Below are positions 21,761 through 32,940 of a stretch of 64,000 nucleotides of DNA, piece by piece (the first letter of the stretch is position 1; each line of letters starts with the position of its first letter). The translations under genes and the position numbers were made by a program. Source of the stretch: Berberis thunbergii (taxonomy: Eukaryota > Streptophyta > Magnoliopsida > Ranunculales > Berberidaceae); assembly GCA_003290165.1 (NCBI GenBank), contig QNQO01000598.1, positions 1 to 64,000 on the forward strand. The letters run 5' to 3'. The notes below the pieces were generated by a model that was not told the origin of the DNA, made no database searches, and saw nothing but the letters and a program-made list of their open reading frames with translations.

Positions 21761-23330
21761 TATATCCGTGAGTGGAGTGCGTTGTGTGGACAAGTTATGA
21801 AAAAACAGGAACACCTTGAATCAACTAGTGATATGCAAGTGTCATCCGTGTGTCAGGAATGACTAGGGTTTATAATGCTCGTGTCAAGCAAGTGGTAGAA
21901 TATTGTTTGAATAATGGGATGAGCCTATGAGCCCGTGGAGTGAGAGGTAGGGTTTCTTGTATGAAATATGTTACGTCTACAGCGTAGATCACATGGTAAC
22001 ACGCATACGGCGAAGATCGCGAGACGATTGAGTATTGGTCACTCCCCCAATTAATGGGGTTGCGTGCAGCCTTGTTGATTGGACGAACGTGGTCCTGTGC
22101 AGTTTCCTTAGGAACCATTGACTCCTTGTTTCCCATACGATATTCAATGATGACAGTTTATGCTGAATCGTCTTGGTGAGTCATCATGTCTATATAATGG
22201 TGTTTCTTCATTATTGTAAGCATCGTTGTAAGCATTATCTTCTACATAGTGTATCTCCTGTATGTTCTTATTTGAAGAAAATGCTTAGGGTTTCTAAAGG
22301 CTGAAGAGAGATCTCCATCGTTGGAGTCTTCGAATGTTCTGACATTTGCTCCAATGAGTCACGATGAGAATTGTTGTTATGCGTGATCACCTGCTCTGGG
22401 TGAGCACCTAATTGGTTCACTAAGATCTCGTAATTTCTTCTCATATTTCAAAGAAGAAGTACGGACTCATTCCCAAGGGATGAGTCTGTTTCTTTGGTGT
22501 TACCTTGTGTCACTCTGCCCACCAGTAGACGGTTTATGCAGCTAATTTATGGTTGATCGAAGTGTTGGCAGATGCGTCATTGCTTCCAAGGGTGGTATCT
22601 CTAAGTCATCCCGAGTATCGTGCATGGGAAAAGTGTCATCACTTGGCAGCACTGTGAGACCTTGACTGCTTCGTCGCTTGCGGCCATCTTTGTCTGTCCT
22701 CTTCTACCTCCTTCGGGTGGCCGGATGTTGTTTGAAGAAGTCTACAGCTCATTGCAAGGTCTAAATTGTCATTGGCGAGTCACCTTCTTGGGGTGATTTG
22801 GAGGAGCAATCAGCTGCTCTGTACTTTCAGCCCCTTTTTCGCACATTTGTCCTTGATCTTGGGACATATTTCTTGGAGAAGTCGTTGAGCAAAGTTTACT
22901 TGGGGTACCTTTGTTATCACTCCTGAGTCTTCTTATGTAGTCGGACTATTTAAGCGAGTTTTTATTTATGTTGCATCGGATTCAGATGCTCGTAGTATGT
23001 AGTCTTTTGTATCCACCTCAAGGCGCCCTTTGTTACATCTTTCCAGTAATCAATAGAATATGTTTGCGTAATTCTTTTTTATTTCTTAAATTATTGCAAA
23101 TCACATAAGCCTATGAGAACTAAAACTCTACATTGACTATGGAAAGGAAAATAAACAACTGAAATAGACTAACTGTTGGTAGAGAGAAGTCGACCCGACC
23201 CTGAAGTGAATTTGCATGGCCCTTACTGGATTGTTGATACTTTCAGCGAACTATCAAGCTTTGTTGATGTCTCTGAGGTTATAAAGAGTAAACCTTGCGT
23301 GGGAGTTAATTTTTGTGCTGCCTGATTGTC
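21761..23330. other. Non-coding spacer of Tat-like element, copy B
   Basis: Homologous in segments to 1911-3300, for example 'ggagtcttcgaatgttctga' near 22322. No reverse transcriptase, RNase H or integrase is seen, as in copy A. Confidence 0.5.
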
Positions 23331-23597
23331 GTGGGGTTGTACTCCTGTATGCATTGATATCTTCACCCTTCTAGGTTGAATAGCGGATTGCTCCTGTATC
23401 GCTTAATTTTCTCCTTTATCTGAAATGAGCCACCGCTGTTGGGATCTCGTGCGAGTGGAGTGATGCATCTGTGGTCACTAGGTCTGGCTCTAGTTTATAT
23501 TGCGTTGTGGGATTCAGTTGGATCTGAGAACATTTTTTTTTTGCTTCAGTGTAGCATAATGGTAGCCTCGTGCCACAGGCTAGTCCCCACGTATCAT

Positions 23598-24818
23598 TCA
23601 TTCAGAGTGGTTAGCAGTGTACTTAACGCACTGGTGAAGGATGGAAACTACTGCTTCCATCTGGTGGAGCCATGGTCTTCCCAAGATAAGGTTGTAGGTA
23701 GACAACGCGTCTACTGCCATGAAGTCCAGGAACATGACATTTCTCAGTTGTAGTTCTCCCGCCACTACTGCGAACCTTATTTTCCCGATCAATAAGCATT
23801 TTTCTCCATTGAATCCAATCAGGGTAAACGTTAGGTTCTCCTCCTTGAGGTCCATACTGCGGAACACGCTGTAGAACGGGACGTTGAGCAAGCTTCCCAT
23901 ATCTACCAAGGCTCTATTTACCTCCCACCTTGCAATGGAGACCGTTATGATGAGAACATCATTGTGCGGTGCTCGAACTCCTTCGCGGTCCTTGTCGGTA
24001 AAGGTTAAGGTGGGAATGGGGATCCAATACTCGATTTCGTACCTTAGAATCTTACAGTCGTTGGTGTCATGGCCACCCTCCTTGTGGTATGAGCAGTACT
24101 TGTTGTTGTCACGTTTGGAGGGGTATCCACGCTGCTTCAGGGGCCACTTCAGATCTTCCCAGTTTTTCATGGAATTCAGGACGTCCGATAGGCTAGAATT
24201 GAGGGGGGTCATGGATCTGAATCCAACGTAGTTGAATGCTTTCTCTGGCCTAACACGGCCAGAGTTTAATATGTTTTCATTGCGCTTTCGCTTGCTCCTT
24301 TCTTCATTCTCTCGCCTCCTTTGCTCCTTCCTGTCCTTACGGGTAGAGGGCTTCTTCTCAACTTTTGTTTCCCTCTCCACAATTCTCATATCTTCTAAGG
24401 TGATGTCCCTCTGAGCATTCTTAAGGAGTTCTATCATATTCAAAGGGAGTTCCAAGGTGAGGCATTCGTAAAGTTTTTCCTCCTTTAAGCCCGCGGTAAA
24501 AGCCGTTATGGTTGTGTCATCGTTGCAACCATCAATGAGTGTCAGCTCGTCATTAAAGCGCATGACATATTCTCTGAGTGTCTCATTGGATCTCTATTTT
24601 AGAGAGGGTATGTAGTGTGGGCTTTTTCGAAGACACTGGCTTCTGAAAAAATGCATCAGGAACTCCTTCACCAGCGTCTTGAATGAGTCGATCGACTTCG
24701 GCGGGAGGCTACTCTTATTTTTGTATGCAAGACATGTTCCATAGGGGCAATCTGAGTTGGAAAAGTGAGTTCCTGACTGAACACTAACCTGTCTTTCCAA
24801 TTGCAGAGTGTAAACCAA
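23598..24818 (-). pseudogene. Ty3/gypsy gag-protease, Tat-like, copy B
   Basis: Gag core near 24700-24500 (MRFNDELTLIDGCNDD), basic region (ERETKVEKKPSTRKDRKEQR), zinc knuckle of C-X2-H-X4-H-X4-C type (CSYHKEGGHDTNDC) near 24090, then a protease-like domain. A 321-residue frame (23598-24563) is open, better preserved than copy A, but the gag N-terminus is separated by a stop near 24593. The protease active site reads LVDMGSLLNV instead of the expected LVDTGSS, so the catalytic threonine is lost. GRPWLHQMEAV follows. Homology stops near 24818, so the 5' end, primer site and 5' LTR are missing. Confidence 0.85.
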
Positions 24819-25758
24819 AGTGGCCTATAACCCTGAAGGCAATTGTTATGGTCAAAACAAGATACTTCCAACTCTATAAGGAGTACCAACATAACAATAA
24901 CATACAGTACCATTGTGTGTGCCTGATTCGGTTAAATCGACCCCTAAAGTTCTCAACTTCTTTTGGTTATTTAATTATGACCTTATCCTTCATTATCTAC
25001 TCCTCACAAAAGAAATGTTGGGACAACCCCTTGGTACCTTGTGCCATATCCTCACTGAGAATAGTTTGTGTATCCTTTCAGAATGCCCTGATGCACAAAA
25101 TGTGTGGATATTTATAAATAGTTGCAACTACAAATCTAACGGAGCAGAAGCGTAAAATAAAATTACAAATTTAGAAAATCTGAGATGCGAGAGCTCAATT
25201 ATTGCAAGAGTTCAGAAAATAAATTGAAATTGATTCGTTTGATTGTTAATTGATTAATACTCTAAAATTCATACTAGGAGCTCCTTAAATAGATAACTCG
25301 ATGAATACAGACTAGAAAACCTATTAAAACATGAAAATAACTTTCCTAAGATATCTAGACTATAATAGGGTCTTCCTGAGACTGTTTAGACTCTATGTGA
25401 ACACTTCTAAATAAGCAATAAAATAGAAAACGGAAATCAATCTAAAATAAAAATAACTTAAAATATCGTATTTCCTAATACTATTTGACCTAGACCCAAG
25501 AAAGAAAGTTTTGTTGAACTAAAATTCGTCATTGATGTACCAATAGATATTTTCCAAAATGTTCTACATCAAAAACACATCATGAAATTCTACAGCTAAT
25601 TTTCACATAGATACTTTTATCAAAGAATGTGATCAAGTTGGTTAATTTTAGTGTTGGAGCCAGCTTTTTTTATCATCAAAACAAAGGGAAAAAATTGACG
25701 TGTTTTAAAGTGTTTCAACGTCTATTTATGAATGTTCTTGCTTACCTGGGAATCTATT
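24819..25758. other. Unassigned DNA
   Basis: AT-rich; no coding domain, LTR ends or inverted repeats recognised. It holds the break that removed the 5' end of Tat-like copy B. Confidence 0.35.
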
Positions 25759-26065
25759 TAGGGATGGCAACGGGGTGGATTGGGGCGGATTTGTGCAAAT
25801 CCATCCCCGCCTCGCTGAGGATTTCGGGTCTCCAAAACCGCCCCGCATATCCGTTTATCATTTTTCATTAAAACCATCCCCACTCCGAACGGATAGCGAA
25901 TATCCGCCCCGCCCCATTTAACCCCCAAAAAAAAAAACAGATCTCATATCTCTATAGATCTGAGATTGAAACCCAAAAAAAAAAGATCGAGATGAACTGA
26001 TGAAGATCTGAACCCAAAAAAAACACAAAGAAGATCGAGATGATGATCATCTGAAACCCAGAAGG

Positions 26066-26099
<34 letters not shown>

Positions 26100-27075
26100 T
26101 CTGAAGTTGAAGATCTGAAACCCAAAAAAAAAAAAAAAAAGATGTGAAGATGAAGAAGATCGAGATGAAGATCTGAACCCAAAAAAAAAAAAAAGATCTG
26201 AAGTTGAAGATCTAAAACCCAAAAAAAAAAAAAAAAAATCTGAAACCCAAAAAAAAAAAGATCGAGATGAAGATCTGATCATCTGAAACCCAGAAAAAAA
26301 AAAAAAAAAGATCTGAAGATGAAGAAGATCTTGATGAAGATCTGAAACCCAAAAGAAAAAAAAGATCTTGATGAAGATCTGATCATCTAAAACCCAGAAA
26401 AAAAATCTGAAGATGAAGAAGAAGAACTGAGATGAAGAAGATCTCTCCCTCGTTCTTTTTTTTTAGATTTACCAAAAACATGTGAGCTTGAGTCTTCTTC
26501 GATTTTTTTTTTCTCTGCTTCAAAAGTGAGTCTGATAGTGAGAGATGTTTTTTTTTTCCTTCATCTCATGGGGAGGTTTTTCAGATCGAAAGTGAGGTTT
26601 TTCCTTCATCTCATGGAGAGGTTTTTCAGAGTGAGAGAGTGACTGTGAGTCTGAGTCTGAGATCTGAGAGTGAGTCTCAGATTGAAAGTGAGTCTGAGAG
26701 TGAGAGACAGTCACTCGATCTCCTTCATCTTCACATTTTTTTTTTGGGTTCAGATCTGAGAGTGAATGTTTGAGAGTGAGAGTGTCTGAGAAGATCTAAA
26801 AAATCCCTGAGTCTGAGAGCGAGAGATTTTTCAGATCGAATGGCGAGGGTTTTTTTTCTCCCTTTTTATAGGGTCAGGGGTATTTATGTAAATTTTATAC
26901 TTAAACGGATATCCGTGGGGCGGATATGGCCAAATCCGTATCCGCCCTGAATATTTGACGGATGTTGTTTAAATATCCGTATCCGCCCCGAAACCCATTT
27001 GGCCATATCCAAATCCGCCCCATACGGATTGGGTGGGGCGGATATCCATGAAAATCCGCCCCACTGCCTTCCCTA
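25759..27075. mobile_element. Non-autonomous hAT-type element with exact 8-bp target duplication
   Basis: Ends are tagggatggca at the left and tgccttcccta at the right, inverted with one mismatch. Both flanks are aatctatt (25751-25758 and 27076-27083), a perfect 8-bp duplication. The subterminal 150 bp on each side repeat ggcggatatcc/ggatatccgcc-type motifs. No transposase is encoded. The centre is simple-sequence DNA. Element length is 1317 bp. Confidence 0.9.
25925..26470. repeat. A-tract / GATCTGAA tandem array inside the hAT element
   Basis: Irregular repetition of gatctgaaaccc followed by poly-A runs of 8 to 36 bases, with gatgaagaagatcgagatga between. A second low-complexity part (26520-26830) repeats gagagtgagtctga. 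Long apparent reading frames here are low-complexity artefacts. Confidence 0.8.
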
Positions 27076-27599
27076 AATCTATTGGGTTTTCAGTTCTTCT
27101 TCTATAACAAGGCTTCTCTAATCATGCACATGTCCCATATGTAAAATGATGATTTTTTGGAGTAACCCACTTAAAGTGATTTTTTTTAGGATGAGGTTTT
27201 AACTGAGAGTTCCTTATTCAATTACTTCTGGAAACAATTACTAAAAACAATTAATCATTGAGTTTAAAAGGGATGAATGTAATATTTTGGGGGGTTGGGA
27301 CTTCAAAGATATGGAGTCCCTAAAACCCATTTGAACCCTAGTCCTTAACCATGAAAACCCTTTTATATTTAAAGAGGTGCTCACTACTAAAGCAAAGATT
27401 AGTGACTTAGTTCTGTGAAACCCTAAATCTACTGTACCTTTTTTGTTCTAGAATGACTTCAGTGAGCAAGAGATGAATGCTCAAGAAAAAATTAAATTGG
27501 ACACGACTAAACAGGCCATAACCACTGTTTTTTCAGAGTTATTTTTCATTAATAATAATAATAATAATAATATCAAATAAATTTAATATGATTACACTA
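27076..27599. other. Unassigned DNA with (AAT)n microsatellite
   Basis: No gene seen. An (AAT)n tract runs at about 27550-27572, close to where the copia element on the right is truncated. Confidence 0.4.
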
Positions 27600-27663
27600 G
27601 AAAATGATCAAAGGAGAAGTGGAAAGAAAGGAGAAAATTGAGGATATATATTTCATGATAACA

Positions 27664-29211
27664 CTATAAACTCCTAAATAATGAGATGCCAAGAGCCTTT
27701 GTAAATATATCAGCAACTTGATCAGCTGCTGAAATGTGGTGAACATGTATAAGGTTGCGAGCAACCTTCTCAAGCACAAAGTAGATATCTAACTCAATGT
27801 GTTTAGTTTTGGAATGAAGAATAGGATTGGCACTTAGCATGACAGTACTCTTGTTATCACACCAGATAGTAGGAGAGGCACAAGCAAGCTTTAGTTCATA
27901 AAAAAGAGATAGTAACCATGTGAGCTCAGCTGTAACAGAAGCTAGACTTCTATACTTTGCTTCAGTACTACTTCTAGAGACAATGTTTTGCTTCTTGGAT
28001 GACCACGAAATGAGATTAGATCCCAAATATACATAATAGCCAGAAGTAGAGCGTCTGTCATTTGGATCAGATGCCAAATCAGCATCACAGTAGCCAGACA
28101 ACTGAAAAGAGGGAGTCGGTACTAGATGAAGTCCAAGCGTAGTTGTAGCCTTTAGATATCATAAGATTCTTTTCACCACTCGCCAATGTGATTCAAGAGG
28201 ATTATGCATGAATTGGCAAACTCTATTGACTAAGTATGCAAGCTCTGGTCTGGTTATAGTAACATAGTGTAAGGCTCCAACTATACTTTGATATAATTGA
28301 ACATTTTGAACTGGATCACTATCCGTAGCAAACAAATTTTCACAACCACTCATAGGAGTAGGCAACCCATTTGCAAACTGCATCTTGGCACGACAAAGGA
28401 GATCACTAATGTATTTGAATTGAGACAAAAACAAACCATTGACAGTATGTTGAACCTGAATGCCAAGAGAGTAATGAACAAGACCCAAGTCTTTCAAAGA
28501 GAATTGAGAATTCAATTGCTGAATTAATTGAGAGACATCAGATGAGTTAGCACCAGTGACTAGAATGGCATCTACATAAAGAAGAAAAATAGGAGATGGA
28601 GAGTGCCTAATGAAGAGTGATGAATCTGACTTAGTAGGAGCAAAACCAAACATGAGAAGAGTATGTCTCCATTTGTCAAACCAAGCCCTAGAAGCCTGTT
28701 TTAAACCATACAAAGCCTTGTTAAGCTTGCAAACAGCATTGGGATGGGAAGGATCAATAAAGCCAGGAGGTTGCATCATGTAAACCTCTTCTTGTAAATT
28801 TCCATTAAAAAATGCATTGTTGACATCTAGCTGAAATACTGACCAACCATACGTGACAGCCACTGAGAGCATAACTCTGATTGCAGTGGGTTTAACAACT
28901 GGACTGAAGGTCTCTTCATAGTCAAAACCAACAATCTGTTGGAACCCCCTAGCCACCAAGCGAGCTTTGTATTTATGTACTGTGCCATTTGAATTTTCCT
29001 TGATCTTGAAAAGCCATCTACACCCAACAATAGACCTATCTTGGGGAAGATCTACCAGTAACCAAGTATTATTTCTCATCAATGCCATATACTCTTCTTG
29101 CATAGCAGAAAACCAATGAGGATGGTCTAAAGCCTCATTCAAACTAGAAGGGTCAATTGAAGCTATGTACACCTTGGGCTTGTAGACACCGGCTTTTGAT
29201 CTGGTTACCAT
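27664..29211 (-). pseudogene. Copia 1 reverse transcriptase and RNase H
   Basis: Starts with the RT domain (EALDHPHWFSAMQEEYMAL, then NTWLLVDLP, GCRWLFKIK, LDVNNAFFNGNLQEEVYM). The catalytic YVDD box reads YVDA, which by itself should abolish polymerisation. RT is followed by LGLVHYSLGIQV and a premature TGA at about 28157, where CGA (RILRYLK) is expected. RNase H (SGYCDADLASDPNDRRSTSG, then STEAKYRSLA and KHIELDIYFV) is then open to 27664. The spacer to integrase (29212-29430) carries a TAA and a frameshift. Confidence 0.88.
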
Positions 29212-29330
29212 TGGATGACCAGGAGCAGCAGTAGAAGCAGTAGTAGGAGCAATAATAGGAACAGTAGTACGAACAGCAGTAGGAGCTTAAGTAACCACTG
29301 GACTAGGAGTAGTAGTAGGAGTATTTGAGC

Positions 29331-30347
29331 TTAGCACTGGATTAGAAGAAGTAACCATAGGACTAGGAGAAGAAGTACTACTATAATTGGGGGTATTGTT
29401 GTTAGTAGGTGTAGGAGAAAAGAGATAGAAGCAGAAATAGGTGCATTGAAAAGAGGAGTAGAAGCTGAAGAATTGGTACCCAATCTTGTATGTGGAAAGA
29501 AATTCTCATTGAACAGAACATCTCTGGAGATGTAGATACGACCAGTAGGAGATAGGCATTTATACCCTTTATGTTGTAAGCTATAACCAAGAAAAGTACA
29601 CTCAGCTGACCTGAATTGAAGTTTATTGGAATTATAAGGTCTTGTGTCAGGAAAACATGAACAACCGAAGACTTTGAGAGTATGATAATCATGGACCTTG
29701 TGATAAAGTGTCTCAAATGGAGCAAGACCTTTAAGAACAGAAGAAGGAACTCGGTTAAGAAGAAAGACTGAAGTCCTAACTGCTTCAAACCATAATTTCA
29801 TGGGAAGAGAAGCATGAGCAAGAAGAGTTAAAGCATACTCAATAATGTGTCTATGTTTTTTCTCAGCAACTCCATTTTGCTGATGTGTAGTTGGGTAAGC
29901 CAGTCGATGACAGATACCATGTTGAGCGAAAAACTTTAAAAAGGATATATATTCCCCTCCCCAATCAGATTGAATACACTTGATAGGAAGACCAAATTCT
30001 AATTCAACCTGTGATTTGAACTTAAGGAAAGTTGGATAGGCATCTGATTTGTTTTGTAAAAGATACACCCAAGTGAATCTACTATATGCATCAATAAAGT
30101 GAATATAGTATATGTATCCAGAAGAAGACATAGTGGAAGCAGGACCCCATAGATCTGTATGAATGAGTTCTAAAGGTTTATTGTATACAGAAGAAGAGCT
30201 AGAAAAGGGGAATTTGTGTATTTTGCCTAAACAACATGAGGAACACAAATCATTGTTCTTATTTGAAATAGAAATGTTACATCTAGTAAGTATCTTTTGC
30301 ACAAGTGGTAATGAAGGGTGGCCTAATCGAGCATGCCAAAGATACAA
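29331..30347 (-). pseudogene. Copia 1 integrase
   Basis: GAG-pre-integrase (WHARLGHPSLPLVQKIL with the H-H-C-C zinc site, CSSCCLGKIHKFPF) leads into the integrase core. Its three acidic residues are in place: D in HTDLWGP, D in QSDWGGEY and E in QQNGVAEKKHRHI. The frame is open through the core and is lost near 29425 in the low-complexity serine/threonine linker before RT. Confidence 0.88.
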
Positions 30348-30379
30348 AGATGAAGATGGCTCAAGAGTAGTTGTATGAA

Positions 30380-30925
30380 CTAAAACTTTTTTATTGAAAC
30401 TAGAAGAATTTGTATTGACTGAATCGAAACGGAAGAAGAATTTGTATTGACTGAATTGAAACTTGAAGACTCTGTATTTGTATTGATTGAATTGAAACTT
30501 GAAGAAGAATTTGTATTGACTGAATTGAAACTTGAAAACCCTGTCTCTGGAGCAACAAGAGACATAGATGGGAAGACATAAAGCCCCTTGTTAAGTTTCC
30601 CTTTCAAGAGAATTTGGTTGGTGACCTGATCCTTAACAAAACACAAATCATGGTGAAATTCAAAGAAAACTCCATTATCCTTTGCAAATTTAGAAACACT
30701 CAACAAATTCTTAGTGAGTTTAGGAACTTGAAAAACATTTTTAAGAAGCAATGTTCTTGAAGAATTCGAAGAGTGTAAGATAGACTCACCAATGTTTTGA
30801 ATTTGTAAAGCAGTACCATCCCCAACAAAGAGTTGTTCATTGCCATGATAAGGTACTTAGGATGTCAAATTCTGAGTATATGGAGTGCAATGATCCGTTG
30901 CCCCAGAATAAGGATACTACCTTCT
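30380..30925 (-). pseudogene. Copia 1 protease region
   Basis: Expected active-site region reads YSGATDHCTP near 30890-30915 where copia proteases have DSGATDH, so the catalytic aspartate is lost. Downstream LLKNVFQVPKLTKNLLSVSK is well conserved. A stop follows at about 30858. A serine/asparagine-rich tract (30400-30540) is a local duplication of FNSVNTNSSS-type repeats. Confidence 0.8.
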
Positions 30926-32026
30926 ATCATATGATTTTGAAGAAGCAACACATGTTTGCATTTGAGGCTGAGATTCGGCTCCCCAATTTGGATGAATATA
31001 CTGACTGTATGAGGCAAGAAGGCATGACTAGGTGATAGGTTTGTTGTCTGAGAAGGTGTGCTTGAAGATGAAGTCTGTGAAGTGGAGCTCCAAGGATTTG
31101 AAACACTATTGTCAAACCTATTATAGCATTTGAATGCAAGATGTCCAAGTTTGCCACAAATTTGACACTGAGGTCAATTGGATTGATAACCAGAGGGTCT
31201 GAATCCTCTTCCAAATCCAGATCTTACACCTCTAGGCGAGAAGGGATTGAATGGAGATCTGAATTGAGTTATCAAACCATGTGAATTTGACACAAAAGAT
31301 CTAGGTGAGGGTTTGTATGATGTGTGAGCCACATTTATAGAACTAGACACATCAAGATCTTTCATGTCTTTCAATTCTTGATTCTTGAGCAAGCAAAAGA
31401 GACTCAACCTCTGCTACACTATATGCATCAGATCTAGAGCTTACTGAGACAACAAAGGTGTCATATGACTATGGTAATCCATCAAAGATTGCATTAATAT
31501 GATCTTTTGGAGAAAGTGGATGCCCTATAGATGCTAATTGATCAATGATAGATTTCAATTTCAGTAGATAGTCATTAATAGAAAGATCTCATTTCTTGAA
31601 GTTCTGTAACTGAGTTCTAAACTGAGAGATTTTGGCAACGGTTTGAGAATTGAAGAAGGTTTCAAGAATCTACCAAATATGTTCAGATGTTTCACAACCT
31701 ACTAACCTTGTGAGCAATGATTCAGTCATAGAAGAAAGAAGCCATGAGCATAGGAGTTGATCTTGCTGTTCCCAGTTAAGAAACTCTGGATTAACATTGT
31801 TGTTTGTTTGATCTTCAGCTGATAGAAAACGTAATGGAGATGAACCTTTTTCAATAAAAAATTTAAGTTTGTGACCTCTGATTGTTGCCAATACTTGTTG
31901 TTTCCACAACAAGTAGTTGTGTTCATCTAGTTTTACAGATAAAGCATGAGTAAACATCACTGGTTTCGACTCTGTCATGGTAGAATTGGTAAGTGAAGCA
32001 GCATTTGAAGAGGTTGAATCTGCCAT
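30926..32026 (-). pseudogene. Copia 1 gag
   Basis: Start codon at 32026. The UBN2-type gag core is open for 118 codons and then meets a stop right after EHIW (CAG to TAG is the likely change); LKLKSIIDQLASIGHPL and HINAIFDGLP continue downstream with more stops. A zinc knuckle CQICGKLGHLAFKC (C-X2-C-X4-H-X4-C) is readable near 31130-31175. Gag packages the element RNA in virus-like particles in the cytoplasm. Confidence 0.82.
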
Positions 32027-32099
32027 TGATGCTACTGAGACAGATTGAAATGAAACGAAATATTGAAATGAAGAAGAAGAGGAAAAGAAAAATGGAATG

Positions 32100-32111
32100 G
32101 CTCTGATACCA
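32100..32111 (-). promoter_or_regulatory. Primer binding site (initiator tRNA-Met), copia 1
   Basis: Minus strand reads TGGTATCAGAGC, a perfect match to the standard tRNA-iMet primer site, immediately inside the LTR. Confidence 0.92.
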
Positions 32112-32305
32112 TGTTAGCTTCTAAGAGAAGTTATGAAAAGAAGTTCTATTATATTTTTCATGTCGTAAAGTGTACATCTTACATTGCTTACATAGGCATC
32201 TTAAGTGGATGACTAGTTGTCAAAACAAACTAACAAACAGATTAACAACTCATCTAGCTAACAACCTATCTAGCTTATAACCTGTCTAGCTAGTTACACT
32301 TGACA
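32112..32305 (-). repeat. 5' LTR of copia 1 (194 bp)
   Basis: Starts tgttagctt and ends cacttgaca (TG...CA) and abuts the primer site. The right boundary is inferred from the TG/CA rule, because the partner LTR is missing. Confidence 0.65.
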
Positions 32306-32699
32306 CTGATGAATTTGCAGCAAAGAGGAAAAAGAAAAATAGTCATAACAATACCACAGTAATTGAAAGGTCAAATCTGCTGAGGGAACTTATCTAGTTG
32401 ATCTTCCCAAGGTTATGGAAATATGTTGCTTTAGACATGCAGAGACCTATATCTCCTCACTTCCCATCTCTTATTATGCCATATTGTGGCTTCCCATACC
32501 AGGCAGGCAACTCTTATTTTTTTCTCAACTTTTTCAGTTCCAAAGTTTATACCAATATAATCAGATACCTGGTGAATATGGTTACATGAGAAACTGTTAT
32601 GGATCACATAATGAGTGGTTGCTTGCGAGTGATTCCCCAGGTCCTATAATTGTAGCCAAAAACCTCCCTAGAGGAGAAAATAAATGGGACTTCTTGATG

Positions 32700-32928
32700 A
32701 TTTTTGGCATCGAAAATTCTTTTTCTTTTTGATTGATATGTCACGGTTACATATAAATAGAAAACCAAAAACTATATAAATCTACAATTAAGGAAGTTAA
32801 CCCAAAATAGATACTAAGTATAAGGAAAGAAAATCTCCAACAAAAGGAAAGATCCTAACTACAATATTCCTAGCTCGAAATCTTGCCAACAATCTTGCCA
32901 ACAAATCTAGCCAAAAATCTCGCCAACA
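32700..32928 (-). repeat. 3' LTR of copia 2
   Basis: The right end (ctcgccaaca) is firm because it abuts the polypurine tract. On the minus strand the LTR starts TGTTGGCGAGATTTTTGGC and contains short internal copies of TTGGCAAGAT. The left end is uncertain (roughly 32690-32740), as no partner LTR exists. Confidence 0.6.
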
Positions 32929-32940
32929 GTCCCCCTCAAG
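32929..32940 (-). promoter_or_regulatory. Polypurine tract of copia 2
   Basis: Minus strand CTTGAGGGGGAC directly before the LTR; it overlaps the stop codon region of pol (LDIRNLHAPT then stop). Confidence 0.75.

Larger units (their letters stand above)
27600..32305 (-). mobile_element. Ty1/copia retrotransposon 1, 3'-truncated
   Basis: Minus-strand element with 5' LTR, primer site, gag, protease, integrase, reverse transcriptase and RNase H in copia order. No 3' LTR is found: similarity ends just after RNase H near 27600, next to an (AAT)n tract. Gag starting MADSTSSNAAS and containing LDEHNYLLWKQQVLATIRGH is typical of the Ale/Retrofit-like side of Copia (inferred). Several stops and shifts make it inactive. 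Confidence 0.88.

Noticed and set aside
25944..26282. Phenylalanine/serine-rich frames on the minus strand
   Set aside because: Translation of poly-A tracts in the simple-sequence core of the hAT element.
27541..27660. 3' LTR of copia 1
   Set aside because: No match to the 194-bp 5' LTR (32112-32305) in this stretch; the element simply ends.
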